Origin: Pseudonocardia bannensis
GTDB taxonomy: Bacteria; Actinomycetota; Actinomycetes; Mycobacteriales; Pseudonocardiaceae
Length of the DNA stretch: 64,000 nt
Direction of reading: 5' to 3'
NCBI RefSeq assembly: GCF_012911875.1
Contig: NZ_JAAXKZ010000011.1
Location: 1 to 64,000, forward strand
Shown here: positions 25,696-34,751 of the stretch, one piece after another
How positions within the stretch are numbered: the stretch's first letter is position 1
Layout of the letters: the number at the start of each line of letters is the position of its first letter
The notes under the pieces: generated by a model
Database searches by the model: none
Seen by the model: the letters and a program-made list of their open reading frames with translations, nothing else
What the model was told of the DNA's origin: nothing
Program-made: the position numbers and the translations under genes

Positions 25696-26628
25696 TCAGA
25701 AGACGATGGTGGTGCGGCCGTTGACCAGCACTCGGTCCTCGCAGTGCCAGCCGACCGCGCGGGCCAGCACGTTGCGCTCGATGTCCGCGCCGCGGCGAAC
25801 CAGATCGGCGGCGCTCTGCCGGTGCGAGACACGCACGACGTCCTGCTCGATGATCGGGCCCTCGTCGAGGTCCTCGGTCGCGTAGTGCGCCGTCGCGCCG
25901 ACGAGCTTGACGCCGCGCTCCTTGGCCCGCTCGTACGGCCCGGCCCCGGCGAACGCGGGCAGGAACGAGTGGTGGATGTTGATCACGGGCACGCCGATCC
26001 GGTCCAGGAAGTCGCCGGAGAGGATCTGCATGTAGCGGGCCAGCACCACCAGGTCCACCCGACCCGCCAGCAGCTCCAGCTGCCGCGCCTCCGCTTCTGC
26101 CTTCGTCGCCTTGGCGACCGGGATGTGTGCGTAGGGGACCCCGAAGGACTCGACGTCGTCGGCGAGGTCCGGATGGTTGGAGACGACCTGGACCACCTGG
26201 ATCGGCAGCTCGCCGCGCCGCCACCGCCACAGCAGGTCCAGCAGGCAGTGGTCGTAGCGCGAGACGAACAACGCCACCCGCGTCGGCACCGCCGCATCCC
26301 GCATCCGAAACGTCATCGCGAACCGGCCGGCCACCTCGGTGGCGAACTCCTGTTCCAGGCGCGGCAGCGCTTCGGCGAGCCCCGGCAGGTGGAACACCAG
26401 CCGCTGGAAGAACCGTCCACCACGCGGGTCGGTCGAGTCCTGATCGGACTGCACGATGTTCGCGCCGCGGGTGTGCAGGAACGTGGTGATCGCCGAGACG
26501 ATCCCGGGTCCGTCCGCGCACGAGACCAACAGCCGGCCGATGTCCTCGGCACGTCCGTTGCGGGAATCCGGGCGCCGGACCGGGCCGGGCCGGGGATCGA
26601 CCGGATACTCGGCGATCGTCTGGCTCAT
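25696..26628 (-). CDS. purU: Formyltetrahydrofolate deformylase PurU
   Basis: A 310-residue enzyme hydrolysing 10-formyl-THF to formate and THF. An N-terminal ACT domain (about 30-110: RLLVSCADGPGIVSAITTFLHTRGANIVQSDQDS) precedes the formyltransferase-like catalytic domain with PVINIHHSFLPAF (Asn, His) and GATAHYATEDLDEGPIIEQD (Asp). ATG 26628 is preferred over ATG 26652 because GGGGAG lies close upstream. Together with FolD it forms a route that disposes of C1 units as formate and regenerates THF for the oxidase. Confidence 0.96.
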   Translation of the reverse strand: MSQTIAEYPVDPRPGPVRRPDSRNGRAEDIGRLLVSCADGPGIVSAITTFLHTRGANIVQSDQDSTDPRGGRFFQRLVFHLPGLAEALPRLEQEFATEVAGRFAMTFRMRDAAVPTRVALFVSRYDHCLLDLLWRWRRGELPIQVVQVVSNHPDLADDVESFGVPYAHIPVAKATKAEAEARQLELLAGRVDLVVLARYMQILSGDFLDRIGVPVINIHHSFLPAFAGAGPYERAKERGVKLVGATAHYATEDLDEGPIIEQDVVRVSHRQSAADLVRRGADIERNVLARAVGWHCEDRVLVNGRTTIVF

Positions 26629-26712
26629 GATCTCCCCATCGAGTGCGGCCATGCTGGGTGGCCGTCCCGGCGGGCGGCCGGGACGGGTCGGGGGGTCGAG
26701 ACGGACGGTTGC

Positions 26713-27381
26713 TCAGATCCCCGGGTCGCGGAACCCGTCGACGTCGATGCCGAACTCGGCCCCCGCGTCGAGCAGTGCGGCGGCCAGGTACTGGCCGGAC
26801 GACCGCTCGCAGTGCAGCAGGTACGACCGGACGCCGCCGGCGTCGTCACGCACGACGTCGGTGACGAGATTGGCGACCGACGAGCGGAACGCCGCGCCGT
26901 CCGGGGTCACGGCGTCGGAGAGGTCGACCGCGCACACCTTGGCGAGCAGATCGGCGCTCGCCTCGCCGCGCAGCCGCAGCAGCGCCCGGCCGTGCGTCAG
27001 GTCGACGACCGTACCGAACTCCCCGGCCTCCGTGACGATCCCCGCCAACTGCTCGCGCACCTCGCCGGCCGTTCCCACCGGGGCGAGCACGAGCCACTCC
27101 CCCGGGCCGGAGCCGACGACGAGCGTCCCGTCGAGCGCCGGGGCACCGTCGCGGGCGGCGCGCCCGAACGGCGCTCCGAGGGCGCGCTGCACGGCCCCGT
27201 CCATCGGCGCCCGCACCGCGACCTTGGCCAGCGGCGTGAGATCGGTGATCGTCAGCGCGGCGGCGCTGCGCCGTCCGCTGACCTCCCAGCCGCGGTGGGG
27301 CACCAACGGCTCGGGTGCTGCGATCGGGCTGCGCGCGATCGTGACCGTCGGGCCATCGGCGCTGCGGTCGGCATCAGACAC
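26713..27381 (-). CDS. soxG: Sarcosine oxidase/N-methylglutamate dehydrogenase gamma subunit
   Basis: A 222-residue SoxG-type subunit starting at GTG 27381 (GGGAGAGG a few nt upstream), overlapping the end of soxA by 8 nt. Typical segments are RSPIAAPEPLVPHRGWEVSGRRSAAALTITDL, KVAVRAP, GPGEWLVLAP, VVDLTHGRALLRLRGEASADLLAKVCAVDLS and HCERSSGQYLAAALLDAGAEFGIDVDGF. It belongs to the GcvT-like fold and forms the heterotetramer with the A, B and D subunits encoded upstream. Confidence 0.93.
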   Translation of the reverse strand: MSDADRSADGPTVTIARSPIAAPEPLVPHRGWEVSGRRSAAALTITDLTPLAKVAVRAPMDGAVQRALGAPFGRAARDGAPALDGTLVVGSGPGEWLVLAPVGTAGEVREQLAGIVTEAGEFGTVVDLTHGRALLRLRGEASADLLAKVCAVDLSDAVTPDGAAFRSSVANLVTDVVRDDAGGVRSYLLHCERSSGQYLAAALLDAGAEFGIDVDGFRDPGI

Positions 27382-30262
27382 GTTGCCTCTCCCCCTCCGG
27401 GTCCACCTGTGCATGGTGGGCCGTGATCACGGCCTCGACGTCCCGGCCGTCGGGCAGCCGGACGGTGACCCGGGTGCCGGCTTCGGCGAGCCCCGAGTCG
27501 ACCTGGCCCAGGCAGATCGCCCGGCCGAGCGTCGGCGACATCCGGCTCGAGGTGATCCGTCCGGCGATGTGCCCGCCACCGGTGATGATCTGGCTGGCCT
27601 CGGGCGGCACCACGTCCCCGTCCACCGGGAGCAGCCCGACCAGCTGCGGGTAGCCCCCGCGCTCGGCCTGCCAGGCCAGTTCGGGCTTGCCGACGAAGTC
27701 GGCCTTGTCCAGCTTGATCAGCGAGCCCAGCCCCGCGGTGTAGCCCTGGGTGAGCCCGTCGGTGTCCTGCCCGACGATGAAGTGGCCCTTCTCCAGCCGC
27801 AGGATCCGCTGCGCCTCCACCCCGAACGGCACCACACCGAGATCGGCGCCGGTCTCGATCAGCCGTTCCCACACGTGCAGGCCGTAGGACGCCGGGAGGT
27901 GGATCTCGTAGCTGAGCTCACCGGTGAACCCGATGCGCCACAGCACGCAGTCCTGCACGCCGGCCACCGTGCCGGTCCGCACGTTCATGTAGCCGAACGC
28001 CTCGGGGCGCAGGTCGACGCCCTCGGTGAGCCGGCCGAGCAGCTCGCGGGAGCGCGGTCCGGCGACGTTGATGCTCGCGTACGCCGTGGTCACCGGGGTG
28101 ACATGGACCTGCCAGTCCGGGTGCTCGGTCTGCAGCCAGTTCTCCACCCACTCCCAGACCGTCGCCGCCCCGGAGGAGGTCGTGCTCATCAGGTAGTGGT
28201 CGTCGCCGAGCCGGCCGGTGACGCCGTCGTCGAGCACGACCCCGTCGTCGGCGCACATCACGCCGTAGCGCACCCGCCCGATGTCGAGCTTCGACCACTT
28301 GTTGACGTAGAGCAGGTTCAGCAGCTTCGCGACGTCCGGCCCGCGCAGGTCCAGCTTGCCGATCGGGGTGACGTCGATGATCCCGACGCCGCTGCGCACC
28401 GTCCGGACCTCCGCGGCGGGATCGCCGTAGTGCTCGGGCCGGATCCACTGGCCGGCGACGAGCGGGGTCGCACCGTGCCGCTCGTGCCAGGGTTGCATCG
28501 GCGAGTGCCGGATCGGCTCGAAACTACGGCCGGCCAGCGCACCCAACGTGACCGGCGCGTACATCGGCCGCCAGGTCGTGGTCCCGGTCTCGGCGATGCT
28601 GCGTCCGGTTGCCGCGGCGACGATCGCAACGGTGTTGACCGTCTCCAGCTTGCCCTGGGCCGGGCCCATCGTGGCCGTCGTGTAGCGCTTGACCAGCTCG
28701 ACGGAGTCGTAGCCCTCCTTCACCGCCGTGACCAGGTCCTTGGACGACACGTCCTCGGAGAAGTCGACGAAACCGTGGGTGGAGAAGAACAACTCCGGGT
28801 GCTCGGCGAGCGGCAGTTCGGGTATCGGCACCGGGTCCGTGACAGGAGCGGGCTGCGGCGCGGCGTCGCGCGGCCGGGTCGGCAGCGCCCCGTGCAGCCG
28901 GTGGGCGAGCTGCGCGGCTCGGCGCGCGGCCTCCCGGCCCACCGCGTCGGCATGCTCGCGGAGCTGGTCGAGCGTCCCGTCCCCGGCGATCCCGCCGACG
29001 GCCAGAACGCCATCGGGCGTGTGCGCGGGGTCGGGTACGAAACGCGCCACCTCGGGCCGGTAGACCGGCCGGGCCCCGGCCATGTTGAGCAGCGAGGTGG
29101 GCGCGGTCCAGCCGACCGCGGTGACGAGCAGGTCGCAGTCGATCCGGGAACCGTCGGCCAGCTCCACGGACTGCACCCCGCCGCGGCCGCGCGCACGCAC
29201 CACCCGCTGCCCCCGCCGGGCGTCGGCCACGGCCGCGATCTCCACGCCGGCCCGCTGCAGGTCCGCGACGGCGGCGTCGCCCTCCGGGTTCGCGGAGAGC
29301 ACGACGGCGCGCTCGCCGGGCTTGACGGCGTAGAGGTTGATCAGCCGGCGAGCCGCGGTCGACAGCATCACGCCGGGGAGGTCGTTGCCGGTGAACACGT
29401 AGGGCCGCTCGACCAGCCCGGGCGCCACGACCAAGGACTTGGCCCGCACCTTGACCAGGCGCTCCACCACGTGCGGCAGGTTCCGCTGCATCACCCCGAT
29501 CCAGTTGTCGTCGTAGCGCCCGACGACGACGGAGTCGGTCAGCACCTCGATGCCCGGCTCGGACCGCACCTGCTCGGCGAGTTCGGCGCGCACGGCCCGG
29601 GCCGTGTCGTCACCCCACCGCAGGTGCCCGCCGAGGTGGTGCTCCTCCTCGACCAGCAACACCCGGGCCCCGGCGCGCGCCGCCGCCACTGCAGCCGCCA
29701 TGCCGGCCGGGCCGCCGCCGGTGACCAGGACGTCCGGGTGGGCGTAACGCTTGTCGTAGTAGCCGTGCTCGGTGTCCGGGGAGACCTCACCGGCGTGCAC
29801 GAACTTGCGCAGCACCCGCTCGTAGGCCGGCCACAGCCGCTCGGGCTTGATGAAGGTCTTGTAGTAGAAGCCGGTGGCCAGGAACCGCCCGGCCAGACCG
29901 TTCACGGCCTTGACGTCGAACTTCAGTGACGGCCAGGTGTTCTGCGAGCGGACGTCCATGCCCGCCTCGACCAGGCGGTGCGCCGCGCGCACGTTGGGCT
30001 CGTCCCCGACCTGCAGCTGACACCCCGGGTCCAGGAAGTCCGCGGTGAGCAGACCCCGGGGACGGTGGTACTTGTAGCTGCGCGAGAACACCCGCTCGCC
30101 GGCCGCGGCGAGCGCCGAGATGATCGTGTCCCCGGGATGCGCCTGGTATGCGCGCCCGTTCCAGCGGAACTCGATCGTGCGGTTGCGGTCGATGACCTCG
30201 CCGGGCTGCGGGCCCAGCCGCATCGCGGCGCCGGTGGCCGTCGCCGTCGATCCCTGCGTCAC
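27374..30262 (-). CDS. soxA: Sarcosine oxidase/N-methylglutamate dehydrogenase alpha subunit
   Basis: A 962-residue subunit starting at GTG 30262 with GGGAGG 6 nt upstream. N-terminal ferredoxin-like domain (FRWNGRAYQAHPGDTIISALAAAGERVFSRSYKYHRPRG), a Rossmann domain with VLVTGGGPAGMAAAVAAARAG near residue 170, and a C-terminal aminomethyltransferase-like THF domain (SGVGIIDVTPIGKLDLRGPDV, GELSYEIHLPASYG, EAQRILRLEKGHFIVGQDTDG). In the family it binds NAD+ and channels the imine to THF, producing methylene-THF. Whether the substrate is sarcosine or N-methylglutamate cannot be told from sequence; the gmaS/mgs-like genes upstream favour N-methylglutamate. Confidence 0.95.
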   Translation of the reverse strand: MTQGSTATATGAAMRLGPQPGEVIDRNRTIEFRWNGRAYQAHPGDTIISALAAAGERVFSRSYKYHRPRGLLTADFLDPGCQLQVGDEPNVRAAHRLVEAGMDVRSQNTWPSLKFDVKAVNGLAGRFLATGFYYKTFIKPERLWPAYERVLRKFVHAGEVSPDTEHGYYDKRYAHPDVLVTGGGPAGMAAAVAAARAGARVLLVEEEHHLGGHLRWGDDTARAVRAELAEQVRSEPGIEVLTDSVVVGRYDDNWIGVMQRNLPHVVERLVKVRAKSLVVAPGLVERPYVFTGNDLPGVMLSTAARRLINLYAVKPGERAVVLSANPEGDAAVADLQRAGVEIAAVADARRGQRVVRARGRGGVQSVELADGSRIDCDLLVTAVGWTAPTSLLNMAGARPVYRPEVARFVPDPAHTPDGVLAVGGIAGDGTLDQLREHADAVGREAARRAAQLAHRLHGALPTRPRDAAPQPAPVTDPVPIPELPLAEHPELFFSTHGFVDFSEDVSSKDLVTAVKEGYDSVELVKRYTTATMGPAQGKLETVNTVAIVAAATGRSIAETGTTTWRPMYAPVTLGALAGRSFEPIRHSPMQPWHERHGATPLVAGQWIRPEHYGDPAAEVRTVRSGVGIIDVTPIGKLDLRGPDVAKLLNLLYVNKWSKLDIGRVRYGVMCADDGVVLDDGVTGRLGDDHYLMSTTSSGAATVWEWVENWLQTEHPDWQVHVTPVTTAYASINVAGPRSRELLGRLTEGVDLRPEAFGYMNVRTGTVAGVQDCVLWRIGFTGELSYEIHLPASYGLHVWERLIETGADLGVVPFGVEAQRILRLEKGHFIVGQDTDGLTQGYTAGLGSLIKLDKADFVGKPELAWQAERGGYPQLVGLLPVDGDVVPPEASQIITGGGHIAGRITSSRMSPTLGRAICLGQVDSGLAEAGTRVTVRLPDGRDVEAVITAHHAQVDPEGERQRV

Positions 30263-30510
30263 GAGTGGCCTCCCGAACTGCGGACCTCGTTGGTCGCGGT
30301 GTGCCGCTCGGCGGCGAAGTAGCGGCGGCAGCCGGCGCGGTGGTACCAGCTCTCCCGCACCCAGCCGCGGGGGTTGGCGTGGAAGTACAGGTGGCGACGC
30401 CACTGCTCGGGGGTGGCCGTGGTCGGATCGGGCCGCGGCCCGGTCTCGCCGACGTAGCGGAACTCGCTGGCGTTGCGAGGCCCGCACCACGGGCACGGGA
30501 GCAACATCAT
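30259..30510 (-). CDS. soxD: Sarcosine oxidase/N-methylglutamate dehydrogenase delta subunit
   Basis: An 83-residue zinc-binding SoxD subunit: MLLPCPWCGPRNASEFRYVGE, TPEQWRRHLYFHANPRGWVRESWYHRAGCRRYFAAERHT. The CPWCG pair and the later HxxxC supply the zinc ligands known for the family. ATG 30510 (followed at once by ATG 30507) lies behind GGGAG. Its stop overlaps the soxA GTG by 4 nt, so the subunits are translationally coupled. Confidence 0.95.
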   Translation of the reverse strand: MMLLPCPWCGPRNASEFRYVGETGPRPDPTTATPEQWRRHLYFHANPRGWVRESWYHRAGCRRYFAAERHTATNEVRSSGGHS

Positions 30511-30571
30511 CGGTGGATCTCCCTGTGGTGTGTCGTGCCGGTCTTCGGTGGGAAACGTGCCGGGCGTCCGC

Positions 30572-31891
30572 TCAGTGACCCACGGCCGCCGCGCCCTTCT
30601 CACCGACCAGGCGCCCGGCCTCGAACCGGTCGAGCCCGAAGGCCGAGATGATCTCGGGCGGTCGTTCGTTCGCGATGCAGTCGGCCATCGCCTCACCCGA
30701 GACGGGCCCGGCCTTGAAGCCGTAGGTGCCCCAGCCGACGTCGACGTAGAAGCCGCCGACAGGGGTGGGCCCCATGATCGGCGAGTAGTCCGGCGTCATG
30801 TCGCACAGGCCGGCCCACTGCCGCAGCAACCGCATCTTCGACAGCGCCGGCATCAGCTCCAGGACGTGGCCCGCCACGCCCTCGGCGAACTCCAGCGAAC
30901 CCCGGGTGGAGTAGGACGCGAACGGGTCGACGCTCGCCCCGAACACCAGCTCGCCCCGGTCGGTCTGGCTGACGTAGACGTGCAGCGTGCCGGACACGAT
31001 CACGGTGTCCAGGAACGGCTTGACCGGCTCGGTGACCGCCGCCTGCAGCGGGAAGGTCTGCACCGGCATGGACACCCCGGCCATGTCCGAGATGAGCGTG
31101 GACCAGCCCGCGGTGCAGTTGACCACGACCGGCGTCGCGATGCGGTGACCGTCGTCCGTGCGCACCCCGGTGACCCGGCCGCCCTCGACGTCGATGCCGA
31201 CGACCTCGGTCTTCTGGTGGATGTGCACGCCGTGCGCGTCGGCCCCGCGCGCGTACCCCCAGACCACGGCGTCGTGGCGGATGATGCCGCCGGGCGGGTG
31301 ATACAGCGCGCCCAGAACCGGGTACCGCGTTGTGCTCGAGGTGTCCAGGTAGGGCACCAGCTTCTTGACCTCGTCCGGGCCGATCACCTCGGAATCGACG
31401 CCCTGCAGCTTGTTGACCTCGGTGCGCCACCGCATGGTGCGCAGCGAGGCGTCGTTGTGCGCCAGCGTCAGGTGGCCGCGCTGGGAGAACATGACGTTGA
31501 AGTTCAGCTCCGCGGCGAGGTGCTCGTAGAGCTTCACCGAGCGGTCGTAGAACCGCACGCCCTCGGGCGTCAGGTAGTTCGACCGCAGGATCGCGGTGTT
31601 GCGCCCGGACCCGCCGGAGCCGATGTAGCTCTTCTCCAGCACCGCGACGTTGCGGATCCCGTGGTTGGCCGCGAGGTAGTAGGCGGTGGCGAGCCCGTGC
31701 ACGCCACCACCCACGATCACCACGTCGTAGCTGTCACGCTTGGGGTGGCTGCGGAAGGTCACCGGCCAGTCGGCCCCGGAGAGCCCGTGCTGGAGCAGGC
31801 TCCACGCCGAGTAACGCCGCCCCCGCCGCAGCGGCCGGTGACCGTTGCGCGAGCCGTTCCGATTGCCCGTACCGTTGTTCGAGCTGCTCAC
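30572..31891 (-). CDS. soxB: Sarcosine oxidase/N-methylglutamate dehydrogenase beta subunit
   Basis: A 439-residue flavoprotein from GTG 31891 (AAGGA 8 nt upstream). An Asn/Gly/Arg-rich leader is followed by YSAWSLLQHGLSGADWPVTFRSHPKRDSYDVVIVGGGVHGLATAYYLA (FAD Rossmann motif), GSGGSGRNTAILRSNY, and GGIIRHDAVVWGYARGAD, in which His206 aligns by eye with the histidine that binds FMN covalently in characterised heterotetrameric sarcosine oxidases. The C-terminus has VDVGWGTYGFKAGPVSG. It is the catalytic amine-oxidising subunit. Confidence 0.95.
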   Translation of the reverse strand: MSSSNNGTGNRNGSRNGHRPLRRGRRYSAWSLLQHGLSGADWPVTFRSHPKRDSYDVVIVGGGVHGLATAYYLAANHGIRNVAVLEKSYIGSGGSGRNTAILRSNYLTPEGVRFYDRSVKLYEHLAAELNFNVMFSQRGHLTLAHNDASLRTMRWRTEVNKLQGVDSEVIGPDEVKKLVPYLDTSSTTRYPVLGALYHPPGGIIRHDAVVWGYARGADAHGVHIHQKTEVVGIDVEGGRVTGVRTDDGHRIATPVVVNCTAGWSTLISDMAGVSMPVQTFPLQAAVTEPVKPFLDTVIVSGTLHVYVSQTDRGELVFGASVDPFASYSTRGSLEFAEGVAGHVLELMPALSKMRLLRQWAGLCDMTPDYSPIMGPTPVGGFYVDVGWGTYGFKAGPVSGEAMADCIANERPPEIISAFGLDRFEAGRLVGEKGAAAVGH

Positions 31892-31948
31892 CTGGGGATC
31901 CTTAAGGCTCTGCGGTGCTGCGATGGGGTGCTGCGATCGGGTCCGCGC

Positions 31949-33301
31949 TCACGCGAGCGTGAGGTACCGGTCGATCTCCCACTCCGACACCGTCGCGTGG
32001 TACTCGTCGAACTCCGCCTGCTTGACCTCGGCGAAGTAGTCGATGAAGTCGCCACCGGGGACCGGCCCGAGCGCCGCGCGCAGCACGGGGTCGGCGACCA
32101 GCTCCTCGATCGCACGGTCGAGGGTCTTCGGGAGGTGCACGATGCCGCGGCGGGCCACCTCTTCGGCGGGCAGCGCGAACAGGTTGTCCGTCACCTGCTC
32201 CCCCGGGTCGAGGCCTCGGTCGACGCCGTCGAGGCCGGCCGCGAGCAGTACCGCGGAGGCCAGGTACGGGTTCGCCGAGCCGTCCACCCCGCGGTGCTCG
32301 ATCCGGCCGCCCTCGGGCACCCGCAGCATCAGGCTGCGGTTGTTCCCGCCGTAGGCCACGTAGGCCGGGGCCCAGGTGGAGCCGGACTGCGGCGCCCCCA
32401 CCCCGATCCGCTTGTAGGAGTTGACGGTCGGGCAGATGACCCCGGCGCTCGCCCGAGCGTGCTCCATCAGGCCGCCGACGTAGGCGTAGGCCGTCTTGGA
32501 CAGCCCGAGGGGGTCGGCGTCGTCACCGAACAGCGGCTCGCCGTCGAGCGTCCACAGGCTCTGGTGCATGTGCAGCCCGTTGCCGGTGACCGAGCTGAAC
32601 GGCTTGGGCATGAAGGTCGCGGTCATGCCGGCGTCATGGGCCAGCATGTGCACCATGTAGCGGAAGAAGATCGTCCGGTCCGCCGTCGTCACCGCGTCGG
32701 AGTAGACGAAGTTGCTCTCGAACTGCCCGTTGCCGTCCTCGTGATCGTTGGCGTAGTTGCCCCACCCGAGCTTGTTCATGTGCTTCGACAAGGTGGACAG
32801 GTAGTCCCACATCCGGGTCAGGCCCTTGACCTCGTAACAGGGCTTCGACGAGGAGTCCAGCGCATCGGCGATCTCGATCTTGCCGTCCTCGGTGCGCCGC
32901 AGCAGCGAGTACTCCGCCTCCACACCGGTCTTGAGCGTCCAGCCGCGCTGCGCCGCCAGCTGGGCCAGCTGGCGCTTGAGGATGACCCGCGGCGCGTAGG
33001 GCCACGGCTCGCCGTCGACGTACGGGTCGCAGTGCAGGACGGCGACTCCCTGCTTCCACGGCACCGGGGTGTACGACGCGGGGTCGGGCATGGCTGTGAT
33101 GTCGGGGTCGGCCGGACACTGGCCGAGGTCACCCGCGGCGAAGCCGGCGAACCCCGCACCACCGTCCATCAACAGATCGAAGCTGGCCATCGGCACGGCT
33201 TTCGCGCAGGGCTTGCCGTGCAGGTCGACGAACATCGCGAGGAAGAACTCGATCCCGTCCTCCTCGGCGCGTGTTCGCAGGTCCTCGCGCCCATCACCCA
33301 T
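31949..33301 (-). CDS. glnT: Type III glutamine synthetase-like enzyme (GlnT; candidate gamma-glutamylmethylamide synthetase)
   Basis: A 450-residue glutamine synthetase fold protein: IEFFLAMFVDLHGKPCAKAVPM, KTGVEAEYSLL (metal glutamates), GNGQFESNF, GNGLHMHQSLW, APAYVAYGGNNRSLMLRVPEGGRIEHRGVDGSANPYL (ATP/glutamate arginines). The length and the KAVPM start are those of GlnT-type enzymes, a group that includes gamma-glutamylmethylamide synthetase (GMAS), which ligates methylamine to glutamate. ATG 33301 follows AAGGAG at 6 nt. Placed between the mgs-like and sox-like genes, GMAS is the preferred reading; plain ammonia assimilation is the alternative. Confidence 0.88.
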   Translation of the reverse strand: MGDGREDLRTRAEEDGIEFFLAMFVDLHGKPCAKAVPMASFDLLMDGGAGFAGFAAGDLGQCPADPDITAMPDPASYTPVPWKQGVAVLHCDPYVDGEPWPYAPRVILKRQLAQLAAQRGWTLKTGVEAEYSLLRRTEDGKIEIADALDSSSKPCYEVKGLTRMWDYLSTLSKHMNKLGWGNYANDHEDGNGQFESNFVYSDAVTTADRTIFFRYMVHMLAHDAGMTATFMPKPFSSVTGNGLHMHQSLWTLDGEPLFGDDADPLGLSKTAYAYVGGLMEHARASAGVICPTVNSYKRIGVGAPQSGSTWAPAYVAYGGNNRSLMLRVPEGGRIEHRGVDGSANPYLASAVLLAAGLDGVDRGLDPGEQVTDNLFALPAEEVARRGIVHLPKTLDRAIEELVADPVLRAALGPVPGGDFIDYFAEVKQAEFDEYHATVSEWEIDRYLTLA

Positions 33302-33338
33302 GGCAACTCCTTTGTCGAGGGGGATACGTAGCGGCGGC

Positions 33339-34751
33339 TCAGGGACTACCGGGAATCCAGCTCGTACCGGCCAGCGGCACTCCGGCCATGGCGGCCGCTT
33401 CGATCGTGAGCGCCGCCAGGTCCTCCGGTTCGAGGTTGTGCACGTCGGACTTGCCGCACGCGCGGGCCAGGGTCGTCAGCTCCATCGTCACCGACTTCAG
33501 GTAGTTCACGACGCGCTGCGCCCCCACGTCGGGGTCCAGTCGCGACTCCAGCTCGGGATCCTGCGTGGCGATGCCGACCGGGCAGCGCCCGGTGTGCATG
33601 TGGTGGCAGTACCCGGGCTCGGTCCCGAGCGCGTGGTAGTCGGCCGTCACGTCGTGCTCGACGCCGCCGCGCAGATAGGTGCGGCTGTTGCAGCCCAGAG
33701 CGATCAGCGGCGCGACCCCCATCGAGACCGCCGTCGCACCGAGTGCGATCGCCTTGGCGGCGTCGGCGCCGGTCCGGATGCCGCCGGAGACGACGAGCTG
33801 CACCTCGTCCTCCACGCCGATCTCGCGCAGCGCCTGGGCGGCCTGGCGGACCGCGGCGAGGGTGGGGATGCCGGCGTGCTCGATGAACACGTCCTGGGTG
33901 GCGCCGGTGCCACCCTGCATCCCGTCCACCACGACCACGTCGGCCCCCGCGGCCACCGCGAGCTTGACGTCGTTCACCACGCGGGTGGCGCCGAGCTTGA
34001 CGTAGATCGGCTTCTCCCACGAGGTCGCCTCGCGCAGCTCCTCGATCTTGATGCGCAGGTCGTCCGGGCCGACCCAGTCCGGGTGCCGGGAGGCGGAGCG
34101 CTGGTCGATCCCGGGCGGCAGCGTGCGCATGTCGGCGACCCGCCGGCTCACCTTCTGCCCGAGCAGCATCCCGCCGCCGCCGGGCTTGGCCCCCTGGCCG
34201 ATCACGACCTCGATCGCGTCGGCCCGCCGCAGGTCGGCGGGGTTGAACCCGTATCGCGACGGCAGGCACTGGTAGACGAGCAGGTGCGAGGCCGCCCGCT
34301 CCTCCTCCGACATGCCGCCGTCACCGGTCGTCGTCGAGGTGCCGACCGCGGTGGCCCCACGACCCAGCGCGGTCTTCGCCGCGGCGGACAGGGCGCCGAA
34401 GCTCATCCCCGCGATGGTGATGGGAATGTCGAGCTCGATCGGCTTGGTGGCATGCCGGGTGCCGAGCACGGTGCGGGTCTCGCACTTCTCCCGGTAGCCC
34501 TCGAGCGGGTACCGCGAGACCGACGCGGTGAGGAAGACGAGGTCGTCGAACGTCGGGAGCTTGCGCTTGGCGCCCCAGCCGCGGATCTCGTAGTGACCTT
34601 CCTCGGCCATCCGCTGGATCTGTGCGATCGCCTCGGGCGGGTAGGAGTGGCTGGCACGCCGGGCGTCCATCGGCAGCGCCGGCGCAGGGTGTCGGGCCGC
34701 CCCGTTGCGCAGGCCGGGGGTGGGGAGGGCCTCACTCGACAGCTCGGTCAT
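33339..34751 (-). CDS. mgsC: FMN-binding glutamate synthase family protein (MgsC-like)
   Basis: A 470-residue single-domain homologue of the glutamate synthase central/FMN domain. It shows MSFGALSAAAKTALGRGATAVGTSTTTGDGGMSEEE, IGQGAKPGGGGMLLGQKV, KLGATRVVNDVKLAVAAGADVVVVDGMQGGTGATQDVFIEHAGIPTLAAV, SGGIRTGADAAKAIALGA and a cysteine-rich CNSRTYLRGG...CHHMHTGRCPVGIATQDPEL for the 3Fe-4S cluster. ATG 34751 shares its A with the stop of mgsB (TGATG). With the two genes upstream it forms the three-part N-methylglutamate synthase arrangement. Confidence 0.9.
   Translation of the reverse strand: MTELSSEALPTPGLRNGAARHPAPALPMDARRASHSYPPEAIAQIQRMAEEGHYEIRGWGAKRKLPTFDDLVFLTASVSRYPLEGYREKCETRTVLGTRHATKPIELDIPITIAGMSFGALSAAAKTALGRGATAVGTSTTTGDGGMSEEERAASHLLVYQCLPSRYGFNPADLRRADAIEVVIGQGAKPGGGGMLLGQKVSRRVADMRTLPPGIDQRSASRHPDWVGPDDLRIKIEELREATSWEKPIYVKLGATRVVNDVKLAVAAGADVVVVDGMQGGTGATQDVFIEHAGIPTLAAVRQAAQALREIGVEDEVQLVVSGGIRTGADAAKAIALGATAVSMGVAPLIALGCNSRTYLRGGVEHDVTADYHALGTEPGYCHHMHTGRCPVGIATQDPELESRLDPDVGAQRVVNYLKSVTMELTTLARACGKSDVHNLEPEDLAALTIEAAAMAGVPLAGTSWIPGSP

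Noticed and set aside
26456-29929. 1157-codon plus-strand open frame
   Set aside because: It runs antisense to purU, soxG and soxA, all of which have clear motifs and ribosome sites.
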